Positions 1-8,926 of a stretch of DNA of 64,000 nucleotides are shown piece after piece. A model generated the notes under the pieces. The model had not been told where the DNA came from. It made no database searches and saw nothing but the letters and a program-made list of their open reading frames with translations. A program made the translations under genes and the position numbers. The stretch comes from CAYLLN01 sp040901775 (lineage in GTDB: Bacteria; Planctomycetota; Planctomycetia; Pirellulales; Pirellulaceae). Location of the stretch: assembly GCA_040901775.1 (NCBI GenBank), contig JBBDYF010000227.1:1-64000 (forward strand), given 5' to 3'. Position 1 is the stretch's first letter, and each line of letters opens with the position of its first letter.

Positions 1-95
1 TCGCATAAAACTGAAGCGGCTCTACCCCAAAATTAAAGCCTGACAAAGCACTAGTCGCCCGGCAGGCCGCCTGACGGCCTGGAACGAAGTCATGG

Positions 96-135
96 CCCGG
101 CGAAGGTCTAGCGGCTTTCGCCGGGTATTTTTTGG
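96..135 (+). terminator. Rho-independent terminator upstream of the pilin genes
   Basis: A 9-bp perfect stem (CCCGGCGAA at 96-104 with TTCGCCGGG at 117-125) is followed by TATTTTTT. It lies about 110 bp before the first pilin start. It may terminate a gene left of the window, or act in a pilin leader; the sequence does not decide between these. Confidence 0.65.
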
Positions 136-242
136 ATTCTGGCGCCGCCCGGCGCACCGCGGGTCGGCGAAGTCCGGGTCGCGGAAGAGAAGGCTCGTCG
201 TTTGATATTCCTTAGACAATCAGCAGCTAGATAGGTTCGACC

Positions 243-428
243 ATGAAGACCAATTTTCTGAACAAAGTCCGTCGGTTCCTGAAGAGCGAAGCGGGCCCGA
301 CTGCGGTGGAATACGCCGTGATGTTGGCCCTGATCGTGATCGTTTGTCTGGTCTCGATCCAGGCGATCGGCACCAACGCCAACGTCACGTTCAACAGCAT
401 TGCCACCGCGATGCCGGGCGGAACCTAG
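243..428 (+). CDS. Flp family type IVb pilin (copy 1)
   Basis: 61-residue prepilin. A short basic leader (MKTNFLNKVRRFLKSEAG) is followed by the Flp signature G-PTAV-EY and one hydrophobic helix (about residues 24-46). In this family the prepilin peptidase cleaves after that Gly, and Glu+5 and the adjacent Tyr are typical of Flp pilins, which polymerise into adhesive Tad pili. It is first in the locus and is followed 200 bp later by a near-identical copy; the peptidase that should process it is at 1089. Confidence 0.93.
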   Translation: MKTNFLNKVRRFLKSEAGPTAVEYAVMLALIVIVCLVSIQAIGTNANVTFNSIATAMPGGT

Positions 429-630
429 TCGCCCCGATTCGGATTGTCGTGGGTCGCGCCCAAACGCGACCTACGCTTTGCTCGGGCGAGAGCCTTTCGC
501 TGCCGCCCCGAGGATGATTGACCCGCCCTGCCACCGGCGCACAACCGGCAGGGGCGCGGCCTGGGAGTCGAGAAAGCACAAGTCGTTTGATCGTTGTTTC
601 GCAATCACGCACGCTGAAAAGGTTCGTTTT

Positions 631-816
631 ATGAAGGTCAATTTTCTGAGCAAGGTCCGCACGTTTTTGAAGAGCGAAGATGGCCCGACCGCGGTGGAAT
701 ACGCCGTGATGTTGGCCCTCATCGTGATCGTCTGTTTGGTTTCGATCCAGGCGATCGGCACCAACGCCAACGTCACGTTCAACAGCATTGCCACCGCGAT
801 GCCGACCGGAACCTAG
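631..816 (+). CDS. Flp family type IVb pilin (copy 2)
   Basis: 61 residues, differing from copy 1 at only a few positions (V3, S7, T11, D17, T59). It has the same G-PTAV-EY processing site and transmembrane helix. I chose the ATG at 631 because it reproduces the leader of copy 1; the longer open frame from 400 is unsupported upstream. Near-identity of the two genes, also at DNA level, points to recent tandem duplication or gene conversion. Which copy is the major pilin cannot be told. Confidence 0.93.
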   Translation: MKVNFLSKVRTFLKSEDGPTAVEYAVMLALIVIVCLVSIQAIGTNANVTFNSIATAMPTGT

Positions 817-919
817 TCGATTCGTCGGGCGACTCGGGCGGCCTGTCTTACCTCGGTGGACAGCCGCCCCAGCCGCATTTTGCTTCGTTGCCGGGTGCCA
901 CTCGACCCAAGGTCAGGCC

Positions 920-1027
920 ATGTTTCCCATCCTACCCAGCGATGTGTTGAGCGGCGGACTGGAACTGGTCTGCTGCGGATTCACCGCCCTGGCCGCAGTT
1001 TTCAGCTATTTGTTCATGTGGCGTTAG
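920..1027 (+). CDS. Small single-pass membrane protein in the Flp locus
   Basis: 35-residue frame starting MFPILPSDVLSGG and carrying one hydrophobic helix (about residues 15-33), ending FMWR. It sits in the 270-bp interval between the second pilin and the prepilin peptidase, on the same strand. I do not recognise a family. Position and the transmembrane helix suggest an accessory Tad-locus membrane peptide, but translation is unproven. Confidence 0.4.
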   Translation: MFPILPSDVLSGGLELVCCGFTALAAVFSYLFMWR

Positions 1028-1088
1028 ATGCCTCACGCGCGCACGGGGTACACGGCCCTGCTGCGTTCTACTCGGGAGAAAGCCAGTC

Positions 1089-1658
1089 ATGTCGGAGTTG
1101 TTTTCCGCCTACGCCGCCACCATTGCCGAGCACTGGACGGTCTGGTTCGTCACGGTCGTCCTGATCGTCGCCGCGGTCATCGACGGCTTCGAGCTCAAGG
1201 TGCCCAACTGGGTCACCTTCCCCTTCATTATCAGCGGCTGGGTCTATAACTTTGCCGCCCTAGGCTGGGAAGGCCTCGGCTGGAGCCTGCTGGGAATGAT
1301 TGTCGGCCTGGCCCTCTTGTTGCCGGCCTATGCCATCGGCGGCATGGGAGCGGGCGACGTCAAGCTGCTGGCCGGCGTCGGAGCGTGGGTGTTTGTCATG
1401 CACACGGTCTATGCGTTCGCCGCGACGGCCGTCGTCGGAGCGGTGCTGGCCGTGCTGATGGTCGTCTGCCGCAACGCCTGGACCAAACATTCCAGCCAGT
1501 TCTGGCTGATTCTTAACGAAATACTGGTCGTCCGCGACCCCGAGCGGCTGTCGGCCATCGCCGCCGAGCGCAAGCCGACCATGCTGCTTCTGCCCTACGG
1601 AATTCCGATTGCGATCGGGACCATTGGCTACTTCGTCGTGACCGGGGAGCTTGTATGA
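1089..1658 (+). CDS. cpaA: Prepilin peptidase, A24 family (CpaA/TadV type)
   Basis: 189-residue polytopic membrane aspartic protease that should cleave the leaders of the Flp pilins and the TadE-like protein. The second catalytic motif is plain: GGMGAGDVK (GxGD, about residues 93-101). An Asp in AAVIDGFELKVPN (near residue 34) is in the right place for the first catalytic Asp. It is short like CpaA/TadV enzymes and lacks the N-terminal methylase domain of PilD. Its TGA overlaps the start of the next gene (ATGA at 1655-1658), indicating translational coupling. Confidence 0.88.
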   Translation: MSELFSAYAATIAEHWTVWFVTVVLIVAAVIDGFELKVPNWVTFPFIISGWVYNFAALGWEGLGWSLLGMIVGLALLLPAYAIGGMGAGDVKLLAGVGAWVFVMHTVYAFAATAVVGAVLAVLMVVCRNAWTKHSSQFWLILNEILVVRDPERLSAIAAERKPTMLLLPYGIPIAIGTIGYFVVTGELV

Positions 1659-2179
1659 GCCTCAAGTCCTGCTTGACCTTCGTGAAAATGGCGGCTTTGC
1701 CGGGGTGGCAAACTGGGCAAGCTATGCCGAGTTTGCGATCGGCCGGCGAGAAACTGGAAAAACCTTGCCGGTCGTACCGAAGAAATCGACGGGCAGCGGC
1801 GGCGGTAGAGTTTGCCATCGTTGCCCCGGTGTTCTTCCTGCTGGTGTTCGGCATGATCGAGTATGGCCGAATGGTAATGGTCCAGCAGGTGATCACCAAT
1901 GCCTCGCGCGAGGGTGCTCGCCGGGCGGTGCTAGACGGTGCGACCTATACCGAGGTTAAGAAAGTTGTAGACAAGTACTTGGACAGCGCGTCAATCGACG
2001 AAGCAAGTGCGGAAGTAGACACTTCTCCGGATGAGCCCGCAGATGCCGAATTTGGCGATCCTGTCACGGTTACGGTCTCGATCCCTTTCGATGAAGTCAG
2101 TTGGCTTCCCTCGCCAATGTACCTAGGGGGAAAAGTCCTGACCGCAACCACCGTAATGCGCCGCGAAAGCGTGCAGTAG
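1655..2179 (+). CDS. TadE/TadG-like pseudopilin
   Basis: 174 residues. A polar N-terminal stretch of about 45 residues precedes the TadE signature RRAAAAVEFAIVAPVFFLLV, a transmembrane helix (about 50-70), and a periplasmic domain. Family members are minor pilins of the Tad apparatus processed by the TadV peptidase. The start at 1655 overlaps the peptidase stop by ATGA; an internal Met at 1724 would give a more typical leader and is the main alternative. Confidence 0.8.
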   Translation: MSLKSCLTFVKMAALPGWQTGQAMPSLRSAGEKLEKPCRSYRRNRRAAAAVEFAIVAPVFFLLVFGMIEYGRMVMVQQVITNASREGARRAVLDGATYTEVKKVVDKYLDSASIDEASAEVDTSPDEPADAEFGDPVTVTVSIPFDEVSWLPSPMYLGGKVLTATTVMRRESVQ

Positions 2180-2243
2180 CCACCGGCTGCTGCCTGACTG
2201 GCACCTACATTCCGCGAGACACTGTTGGTAAAGGAAACGTACG

Positions 2244-3302
2244 ATGCGCATGAAATCGCTGATCCTGATTTTCATCGCCCTGGGCTGCGGCCTGGTGGCG
2301 TCGATCGGCATCAGCCAGGTCATGGACCGCGGCAACGACGGCGGCAACGTCGAGATGGAGCAGATCCTCGTCGCCTTGGCCGACGTGGACATCGGCACCA
2401 AGCTCGACGCCCAGAACGTCAAACTCGAGGACTGGCCCAAGGCGAAAGTGCCCGAAGGGGCGATCCGCCGCCTGGACGACGTGGCCGAGAAGTTCGCCAA
2501 CGCCCGGTTCTATAAGGGCGAGCCGATCCACATCAGCAAGGTGACCGACAACTCGCGGAGCGTGGCCGACGGAGTGCCCGAAGGCTACCGCGCGATGCCG
2601 GTCAAGGTCGAGGAAGACACGGTCATGAAGGCCATCTCGCCCGGCGACCGGGTCGATGTGATGGTCTTCCTTCGCAAGAGCGAAGATGTCGATCAGACGG
2701 GTGTCTTCACCATTCTGAAAAGCGTCCGCGTCTTCGCCGTCAACACCAACACCGAACGCAGCGGCAGCGAATCGGGGGGCAAGCCCGAAAGCGTCAATTT
2801 CCGCACGATCTCGCTGCTGCTCAAGCCCGACCAGACCCGCGACCTGGCGCTGGCCGCCCAGGTGGGCAAAATTTTGCTGACGCTCCGCCGCTCCGATGAA
2901 CCGGAAGACGAGTTGGCGACCGACATGACGCCGATCGGCGACCTGCTCAAGGGGAAGGCCAAAATGGCCAGCGAACCCGCCGAGCCCGGCTCGACCCGCC
3001 CCGGCCCAGGCAGTTTCCTGGGAATGCTGCAGCCAGCCATCGCCGCGCCTGCGCCGGCCGCCGCGCCGCAGCTCGCCTGGAAAATGACCGTCTCCGGCCC
3101 GAACGAAGTCAAGCAGTACGAGTGGCAGGATGTGAAGGATCTGCCCGTCGAGAGCAGCTACGTGGCCACGCCCGCCGCCAGCGGCGCCGCGGCCCAGCCC
3201 GAGCCGGTCGAGCCGACCACCCCCGAGAACAACGAGACCACGCAGCTTGAAACCACGTCGCCCGCCGAGGGAACCAGGACCGGCGGCGTGCCCCAAGACT
3301 AA
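2244..3302 (+). CDS. cpaB: Flp pilus assembly protein CpaB (RcpC)
   Basis: 352 residues with an N-terminal membrane anchor (about 4-22), then a SAF-like beta-clip domain (about 35-100, DVDIGTKLDAQNVKLEDWP) and the RcpC/CpaB domain around GYRAMPVKVEEDTVMKAISPGDRVDVMV. CpaB works in the periplasm next to the secretin, probably helping pilus passage or peptidoglycan contact. AAGGAAACG lies just before the ATG. The C-terminus is a low-complexity Pro/Ala/Thr tail. The secretin gene follows. Confidence 0.9.
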   Translation: MRMKSLILIFIALGCGLVASIGISQVMDRGNDGGNVEMEQILVALADVDIGTKLDAQNVKLEDWPKAKVPEGAIRRLDDVAEKFANARFYKGEPIHISKVTDNSRSVADGVPEGYRAMPVKVEEDTVMKAISPGDRVDVMVFLRKSEDVDQTGVFTILKSVRVFAVNTNTERSGSESGGKPESVNFRTISLLLKPDQTRDLALAAQVGKILLTLRRSDEPEDELATDMTPIGDLLKGKAKMASEPAEPGSTRPGPGSFLGMLQPAIAAPAPAAAPQLAWKMTVSGPNEVKQYEWQDVKDLPVESSYVATPAASGAAAQPEPVEPTTPENNETTQLETTSPAEGTRTGGVPQD

Positions 3303-3468
3303 GACCGAGTTTGAAGTTCCACGAAGAAGTTAAAATCCGCCTCCCTGCTTCACACACCAGCGGGGCGGATCGAAAGAGACCACGACGCTCCGATCGCGAA
3401 GATCGGCGAACAGTTTTCACACGGATTGGGATTACTCGCGTTTACCCAGAACGCAAGGAAGAACACGG

Positions 3469-5133
3469 ATGTCGATTTCATTGCTTGCGGCGCGTCGCGC
3501 CGTTCTCGCCAGCCTGGCCGCGGTGGCCTGCGGCCTGATCTGCTCGGTGCGGGTCGGGGCCCAGGAAGAAGGTCAGTCGGCCGTCAAGTTTCAGGTCCGA
3601 GGCCCCTCGGAACGCCTGGAGATGACCGTCAACTCGAGCAAGGTCGTCGAATTTCCGTTCGACGTGCCCAAGATGCTCGTGAACAACCCCGACCTGGTGC
3701 GGGTCATTCCGATCTCGCCCAAGTCGATTCAACTCTCCGCCGTGCGGGCCGGCATCACCCAGCTCAACGTCTGGGACGCCGACGACAACGTCACCACGCT
3801 CGACCTGGTGATCTTGGGCGACGTGGGCGAACTGGACATGACGCTCAAGTCGCTTTTTCCCGAGGCGGCCCTGAAGCTGCGGCCGCTCAACAGCAGCCTC
3901 TACATTTCGGGCTTCGTTCCCAAGGCCGAGATGGTGCAGAGCATCACCAACGTCGCCCGCGACTATTTTCCCAACATCATCAACGACATGACGGTCGGCG
4001 GCGTGCAGAAAGTGCTCCTGCACGTCAAAGTGATGGAAGTTTCGCGCACCAAGCTGCGGGCGATGGGCTTCGACTGGGCCCAGCTTAGCGGCGGCAGTTT
4101 CGTCACCCAAAGCGTCAGCAAGCTGCTGGAAACACCCGGCACGCTCGGCAATTCGCTGGGCATCGGCTCGCAAGTCCGCTTTGGCGTGGTAAGCGATGGC
4201 GGCAGCTTCTTCGGATTTCTCGAAGCCCTCCGCGAAAACAACATGGCCAAGCTGATGGCCGAACCGACCCTGACCACGCTCTCCGGCCGGCCCGCCACCT
4301 TCAACGTCGGCGGCGAGGTGCCGATTCCGATCCAGCAGTCGCTGGGGGTGACCACCGTGCAGTGGCGCGAATTCGGCACCCGGATCGACTTCGTGCCGAT
4401 CGTCCTGGGCAACGGCATCGTCCGTCTGGAAGTCCGGCCCGAAGTGACCGAAATCGACCCCAGCTTGCGCGACTCGGTGACCGGCACCCCCGGCTTCCGC
4501 ACGCGGCGGGTCGATACGGCCGTCGAAATGAAGGCGGGCCAGACCCTAGCCATCGCAGGCCTGGTTTCCAGCCGCGAAGAAGCGCTCAACCGTGGAATTC
4601 CCGTGCTGGCCGATCTCCCCTGGTTCGGCGCGCCGTTTCGCAAGGTGACGAACACCCGCAACGAGATCGAACTGCTGATCTTCGTGACGCCGGAGTTCTG
4701 CGAGGCGATGGACCCCAGCGAGGTTCCGCCGTGCGGTCCCGGCCAACTGACCGTCAGCCCCAACGATGCCGAATTTTACGGCCGCGGCTACCTGGAAGTT
4801 CCCAAGGCGGGCTGCGTTGGCGGCAACTGCGGTCCTGGCGGCCAGGAAGGCTTGAACTTTGGCCCGCAGGGGGGCCAGGGTTACGAGGAAATTCCGAGCC
4901 AGTACGACCTGAAGGCCCCCGTGCCGACGGCCCGCCGCTCGTCGGGACTGGTCGCCCCCGTGGTTTCGGCGCCCGCCTCGAACTATCGCACCCGCACGGT
5001 CGGCACAGGCGTTTCTTCCTCGACGAAAGGTGGATCCGTCAAACTCGCGCAGCCCGGCAGCACGAACCGCAAACCTTCGTCGTCTGCCCAACCGACCTTG
5101 ATCGGGCCGCTCGGGTATGACGATCTTAGGTAG
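3469..5133 (+). CDS. cpaC: Type II/III secretion-type secretin (CpaC/RcpA) of the Flp pilus
   Basis: 554 residues. Signal peptide (about 1-30), an N-terminal pilus-type domain (about 38-120), a BON/N1-like region (about 125-185), and the secretin homology region (about 185-420), with VPIPIQQSLG and RIDFVPIVLGNGIVRLEVRP typical of RcpA/CpaC. It should form the outer-membrane pore through which the Flp fibre passes. AAGGAAG precedes the ATG. A Gly/Pro/Ser-rich tail of about 130 residues follows the secretin domain, longer than in proteobacterial CpaC. Confidence 0.92.
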   Translation: MSISLLAARRAVLASLAAVACGLICSVRVGAQEEGQSAVKFQVRGPSERLEMTVNSSKVVEFPFDVPKMLVNNPDLVRVIPISPKSIQLSAVRAGITQLNVWDADDNVTTLDLVILGDVGELDMTLKSLFPEAALKLRPLNSSLYISGFVPKAEMVQSITNVARDYFPNIINDMTVGGVQKVLLHVKVMEVSRTKLRAMGFDWAQLSGGSFVTQSVSKLLETPGTLGNSLGIGSQVRFGVVSDGGSFFGFLEALRENNMAKLMAEPTLTTLSGRPATFNVGGEVPIPIQQSLGVTTVQWREFGTRIDFVPIVLGNGIVRLEVRPEVTEIDPSLRDSVTGTPGFRTRRVDTAVEMKAGQTLAIAGLVSSREEALNRGIPVLADLPWFGAPFRKVTNTRNEIELLIFVTPEFCEAMDPSEVPPCGPGQLTVSPNDAEFYGRGYLEVPKAGCVGGNCGPGGQEGLNFGPQGGQGYEEIPSQYDLKAPVPTARRSSGLVAPVVSAPASNYRTRTVGTGVSSSTKGGSVKLAQPGSTNRKPSSSAQPTLIGPLGYDDLR

Positions 5134-5267
5134 TGCCGTAGTTTTCGCCGCCGCAAGCCAAACCCCGTCCTAAACTTCAGGGCCAGAGGACAATCCTCTG
5201 CCCCCTGGTGCTGGCAGGTACTGGTCCTGCCACCAGCCGTACAAACCCGCCGAGCCACCTCACCACG

Positions 5268-6500
5268 ATGAGCAACGTTCTTCGTCTAGCCATCGTCGAT
5301 CCCAACGATACGACCCGCAACTCGCTCAAGAACACGTTGCTGGGGATGGATATCGTCTGGCTCGAAGCCGAGTGCTCGCGGTACGAGTTCTTTTCCGACG
5401 TGATCGGCCAGACCAAGCCCGACATCGGCGTCGTGTCGATCGACAGCAATCCGGAAAAGGGGCTCAAGCTGATCGAGCAGGTCCGCGAGATCGCCCCCGA
5501 TTGCAGCGTGCTGGTGATCAGCACCTCGACCGACGGCCAGCTCATTCTCAAGGCGATGCGGGCCGGGGCCAAGGAGTTTTTAACCCATCCTGTCAAGGTC
5601 GAGGACTTGCTGCACGCCCTCGACCGGATCAGCGCCGCCAAGTTTGGCGGTGCCGCCGGCGGCGGCCGAACGTGCCACGTCATCGCCTGTTGCGGCAGCA
5701 CCGGCGGCGTGGGCAGCACCAGCCTGGCCGTCAACCTGGGCTGCATCCTCTCGGCCGAGCCGAAAAACAGCGTCGTCCTGTGCGACCTCGACCTGTCGCT
5801 GGGCGACGCCGACGTCTTCCTCGACACCATTCCCGACTACACCCTGGTCGATGTCGCCCAGAACATTTCGCGGCTCGACTTCACGCTGCTCAAGCGGTCG
5901 CTCACCAAGCACGCCTCGGGCCTGTACCTGCTGCCGCGGCCCGTGCAACTGCAAGACACTTCGCTCGTCACGCCCGAAGACCTGACCCGCGTGCTGGGCC
6001 TCTTGAAAGCCTCGTTCACGCACATGATTCTCGACCTGTCGAAGAGCTACAACGCCCTGGACATGGTCGCCCTCAAGTCGGCCAAGGACATTCTGCTCGT
6101 CACGCAGCTCGATCTCCCCTGCCTGCGGAACGTCGTGCGGCTGATGATGTCGCTCAACGAAGTCGAGGGGCTGAAGGACAAAGTGAAGATCGTCGTCAAC
6201 CGCGTCGGCCTCGACAGCGGGCAGATCAGCCTGAAGAAAGGGCAAGAGACGATGGGCAAAGAGATCTACTGGCAGTTGCCCAACGACTACAAGACGATGG
6301 TCGAGGTGCGAAACAACGGCGTGCCGCTGGTCGAGCACTCGCCGCGGGCCAGCATCACCCAGGCGATCACCACGTTGGCCGAAAGCCTGACCAGCCCCGA
6401 CCGGGCGGTCAAAGAAGGGGACGAGGCAGCCAAGGCGGCCAAGGCCGCCGGCGCTGGCGGCTGGCTGGGCTTCCTGGGCAAGGGAAAAGGGAAGAAATAG
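5268..6500 (+). CDS. cpaE: Pilus assembly ATPase CpaE/TadZ
   Basis: 410 residues. An N-terminal receiver-like domain (about 1-120) precedes a MinD/ParA-type ATPase domain beginning CHVIACCGSTGGVGSTSLAVN, a deviant Walker A GGVGST that lacks the usual first Lys. LCDLDLSLGDADVFLD is the ParA-like Walker A' region. TadZ-type proteins localise the Tad machine to a pole. Start chosen at MSNVLRLAIVDP; 20 upstream residues in frame are not conserved in character. It is the last Tad gene here: cpaF/tadA, tadB and tadC do not follow. Confidence 0.88.
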   Translation: MSNVLRLAIVDPNDTTRNSLKNTLLGMDIVWLEAECSRYEFFSDVIGQTKPDIGVVSIDSNPEKGLKLIEQVREIAPDCSVLVISTSTDGQLILKAMRAGAKEFLTHPVKVEDLLHALDRISAAKFGGAAGGGRTCHVIACCGSTGGVGSTSLAVNLGCILSAEPKNSVVLCDLDLSLGDADVFLDTIPDYTLVDVAQNISRLDFTLLKRSLTKHASGLYLLPRPVQLQDTSLVTPEDLTRVLGLLKASFTHMILDLSKSYNALDMVALKSAKDILLVTQLDLPCLRNVVRLMMSLNEVEGLKDKVKIVVNRVGLDSGQISLKKGQETMGKEIYWQLPNDYKTMVEVRNNGVPLVEHSPRASITQAITTLAESLTSPDRAVKEGDEAAKAAKAAGAGGWLGFLGKGKGKK

Positions 6501-6536
6501 TCGGGCGAGAGTCGCCATCGCGCCGCGGCTTGGGAC

Positions 6537-6557
6537 GGGCGTGGCACGCCTTTTCTT
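6537..6557 (+). terminator. Weak hairpin plus T-tract between convergent genes
   Basis: GGCG-TGGCA-CGCC followed by TTTTCTT, between the stop of cpaE and the stop of the opposing kinase gene. The short stem makes it a weak candidate. Confidence 0.35.
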
Positions 6558-6568
6558 AACCCCGCTGC

Positions 6569-8926
6569 TTACCCCCCTTCCTTAACCCCGCTGAGCGCCT
6601 GCTGCGTGCGGATCGTGTCGCGGTGCTCGGTGCCGAGAATCGCGGTGCGGATTGTCAAAGCCTCGCCGAGCAGCCTGGCCGCTTCGTCGTTTCGGTTCCG
6701 CTTTTCTAGCAGTCCCGCCAGGCGCTCCATGCACATGGCCGCTCGCGGCTGGCGGCCGCAGCCTTGCTGCAGGCATTCCAGGGCGATGCGATAGAACTCC
6801 TCGGCTCGATCGGCAAACCAGGGGTCGCCGCGCGTTACGAACAACATTTCAAACAACCGGGCCATCTCGGGCAGGAATATCTGCATGGTGGGATGCGCGT
6901 CTCCCACTTCTCGCCGCAAGTCGGCGACGGCGCCGCGGACCTGGGCGATGCCGAACTCGCGCTGCTCCAACTGGATCGCCACCATGCCGGCGACCCACCT
7001 GACAAACGGTTGTTGGAAGTGCTCGCTCCCCTCGACGCGGCCGATGCTTTCCTGAATGCGGTGCGCGAGCGGCACGGCCAGCTTGTGTTCGTTGCGCCGC
7101 TCGCGGATAAGCGACAAATAGCCGAGCAGCAGCGCCCGCTGGCGATGGGCCTGCGGTCCAAGTCGTTTCTCCTCGTGGGAGGCCGCCAGCACCAGCCTTT
7201 CGACCTCGCGGATCGTCGCGTCCGATTCGTCCAACTCCAGCTCGAGCATTCCCAGCAGCAGCACCTGGTCCTCGTCGGTGACGTCGGCGTGGTCGCTGGC
7301 GAGCACCTCCTGGGCCAATTGCTCCGCCTCGTCGTACCGCCCCTGGAGATAGCGGAGCACGCCCAAGTAGGCCAGGCTCTTGGCCGCGGCAGGGCCGTCC
7401 ACCGCGTCCAACGGCTGGCGGACATCGCGAGCCGATTGGAGCATGTCGGCCGCCTTTTCGAGTTGGCCCAGCGACAGATAGACCACACCCAGCGTGTTCA
7501 TCAGCTCCGCCTGGGCCAGCGGGGCATCGCCGAGCGCCGCAACGTGCCCGGCCGCACGGTCCAAGAGCCCGACACCGCTGATCCGTTCCGCCGAGGCGTC
7601 GGGCGTCGTCAAAAAGAAATCGCTGATCGTGCCGGTGCGATCGGTCCCCTGGCAGACCTCGATCAAAATCTCGGAGACGCGCTGCGACGCGCGCGCCGAC
7701 CTGTCGGCCTGCTGCCGGGCCGCTTCGGCTTCGGTGAACAGGCGAGACTTTGCCTGCAAGGCGCGGCCCAGCTTGTCGCGCGCGTCGGCCGCGGCGTGCC
7801 ACTGCCAGAGAATGCCGCTGATCCCCGCAATGGCCACCAGCAAGACGGCGACCAACAACGCGGTCACCGCCGGCCGCCGCCGGGCCCACTTCGCACTCCG
7901 TCCGAACGCGGTAATGCGGCGGGCGAGAATTGGCTCTTGACGTAGAAAACGGTTCAGATCGTCGGCCAGTGCCTGGGCGCTGGCATAGCGATTGCCCGGT
8001 GCCTTTTCCAGGCATTTGCAGCAAATCGTTTGCAGGTCGCGCGACACAGCCGGATTGAGCCGGCGGGGCGAGACCGGCTCGCTTTCCAGAACCTGCTGGA
8101 TGGTTGCCAGGGCCGTATCGCCGCGGAAGGGGGGCCGCCCGGTCAACAGTTCGTACAAGATCGCCCCCAGCGAGTACACGTCGCTCGCAAAGCCGATCTG
8201 GCCGCGGTCGGCCCGGGCCTGCTCGGGGGGCATGTAGCTGGGCGTGCCCAAAACCTGCTCGGTGCTGGTCAGCTCCGAGCCCCCCGCCAAGCGCTTGGCC
8301 AGGCCGAAGTCGGTGACGTGCGGCTGGCCCGCGCGGTCCATGAGCACGTTGGAGGGCTTCAAATCGCGATGCAACACGCCCTGGTCGTGGGCCGCCTGCA
8401 CGGCCCCGGCAATGGTGACAACCAGAGCCGCGGCAGCCCCGGCCGATAACGGCTGCTCGCGGGCGTGCGTGGCGAGCGACGTTCCGTCGATGTAATCCAT
8501 CGAAAAGAAATGCCGCCCTCGATAGCTGCCAACCTCGTGAATCGCAACGATGTGCGGATGCCGAAGCCCGGCGGCGGCGGCGGCTTCGGCCTTGAATCGC
8601 GCCACGTCGTCGGGACCAGCCAGCGCGCTGTCGCGGATCACCTTGACCGCGACGATCCGGTCGAGCCCGCGCTGCACGGCCCGATAGACGACCCCCATGC
8701 CGCCTCGCGCGATCTCGTCCAATAGCTCGTAGTCTCCCAGCCGACTGCCCGGCAGTAGCAGCAGCGCTCCGTCGCCCCGCGCCTGGTCGTCGCCGGCGCT
8801 CCGATCGTCAAAGTTGTCGCACAGCGGCGGCGGCGGCAGCGCGTCGAGTTCGACGGCCAGCCGCGACGCGTTGAGGCTGCCGATGTCGGAGGCATCGGCT
8901 CGCGGCGGAGGGGGACGACGAATCAT
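6569..8926 (-). CDS. Membrane Ser/Thr protein kinase with TPR-rich C-terminus
   Basis: 785 residues. The kinase domain (about 64-330) has the Gly-rich loop ARGGMGVV, catalytic Lys95 (VAVKV), HRDLKPSN (186-193) and DFG (206-208), so it looks active (PknB type). A transmembrane helix (about 353-375) is followed by a region of helical repeats resembling TPRs (about 380-770). The ATG at 8926 overlaps the stop of the upstream sigma factor (ATGA), so the two should be translationally coupled. Planctomycetes commonly encode such sigma/kinase pairs; the kinase probably transduces an envelope signal to the sigma factor (inference). Confidence 0.92.
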   Translation of the reverse strand: MIRRPPPPRADASDIGSLNASRLAVELDALPPPPLCDNFDDRSAGDDQARGDGALLLLPGSRLGDYELLDEIARGGMGVVYRAVQRGLDRIVAVKVIRDSALAGPDDVARFKAEAAAAAGLRHPHIVAIHEVGSYRGRHFFSMDYIDGTSLATHAREQPLSAGAAAALVVTIAGAVQAAHDQGVLHRDLKPSNVLMDRAGQPHVTDFGLAKRLAGGSELTSTEQVLGTPSYMPPEQARADRGQIGFASDVYSLGAILYELLTGRPPFRGDTALATIQQVLESEPVSPRRLNPAVSRDLQTICCKCLEKAPGNRYASAQALADDLNRFLRQEPILARRITAFGRSAKWARRRPAVTALLVAVLLVAIAGISGILWQWHAAADARDKLGRALQAKSRLFTEAEAARQQADRSARASQRVSEILIEVCQGTDRTGTISDFFLTTPDASAERISGVGLLDRAAGHVAALGDAPLAQAELMNTLGVVYLSLGQLEKAADMLQSARDVRQPLDAVDGPAAAKSLAYLGVLRYLQGRYDEAEQLAQEVLASDHADVTDEDQVLLLGMLELELDESDATIREVERLVLAASHEEKRLGPQAHRQRALLLGYLSLIRERRNEHKLAVPLAHRIQESIGRVEGSEHFQQPFVRWVAGMVAIQLEQREFGIAQVRGAVADLRREVGDAHPTMQIFLPEMARLFEMLFVTRGDPWFADRAEEFYRIALECLQQGCGRQPRAAMCMERLAGLLEKRNRNDEAARLLGEALTIRTAILGTEHRDTIRTQQALSGVKEGG

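Noticed and set aside
1..135. c-di-GMP riboswitch before the Flp pilins
   Set aside because: ACAAAGC and a terminator are suggestive, but I cannot fit the conserved GEMM core, and the window edge cuts the region.
400..630. N-terminal extension of the second pilin
   Set aside because: The 77 extra codons lack coding character and the true leader at 631 repeats that of copy 1.
2205..3296. 363-codon minus-strand frame opposite cpaB
   Set aside because: Gly/Ala/Arg/His-rich antisense of a high-GC gene; no domain character, and the plus strand has clear CpaB motifs.
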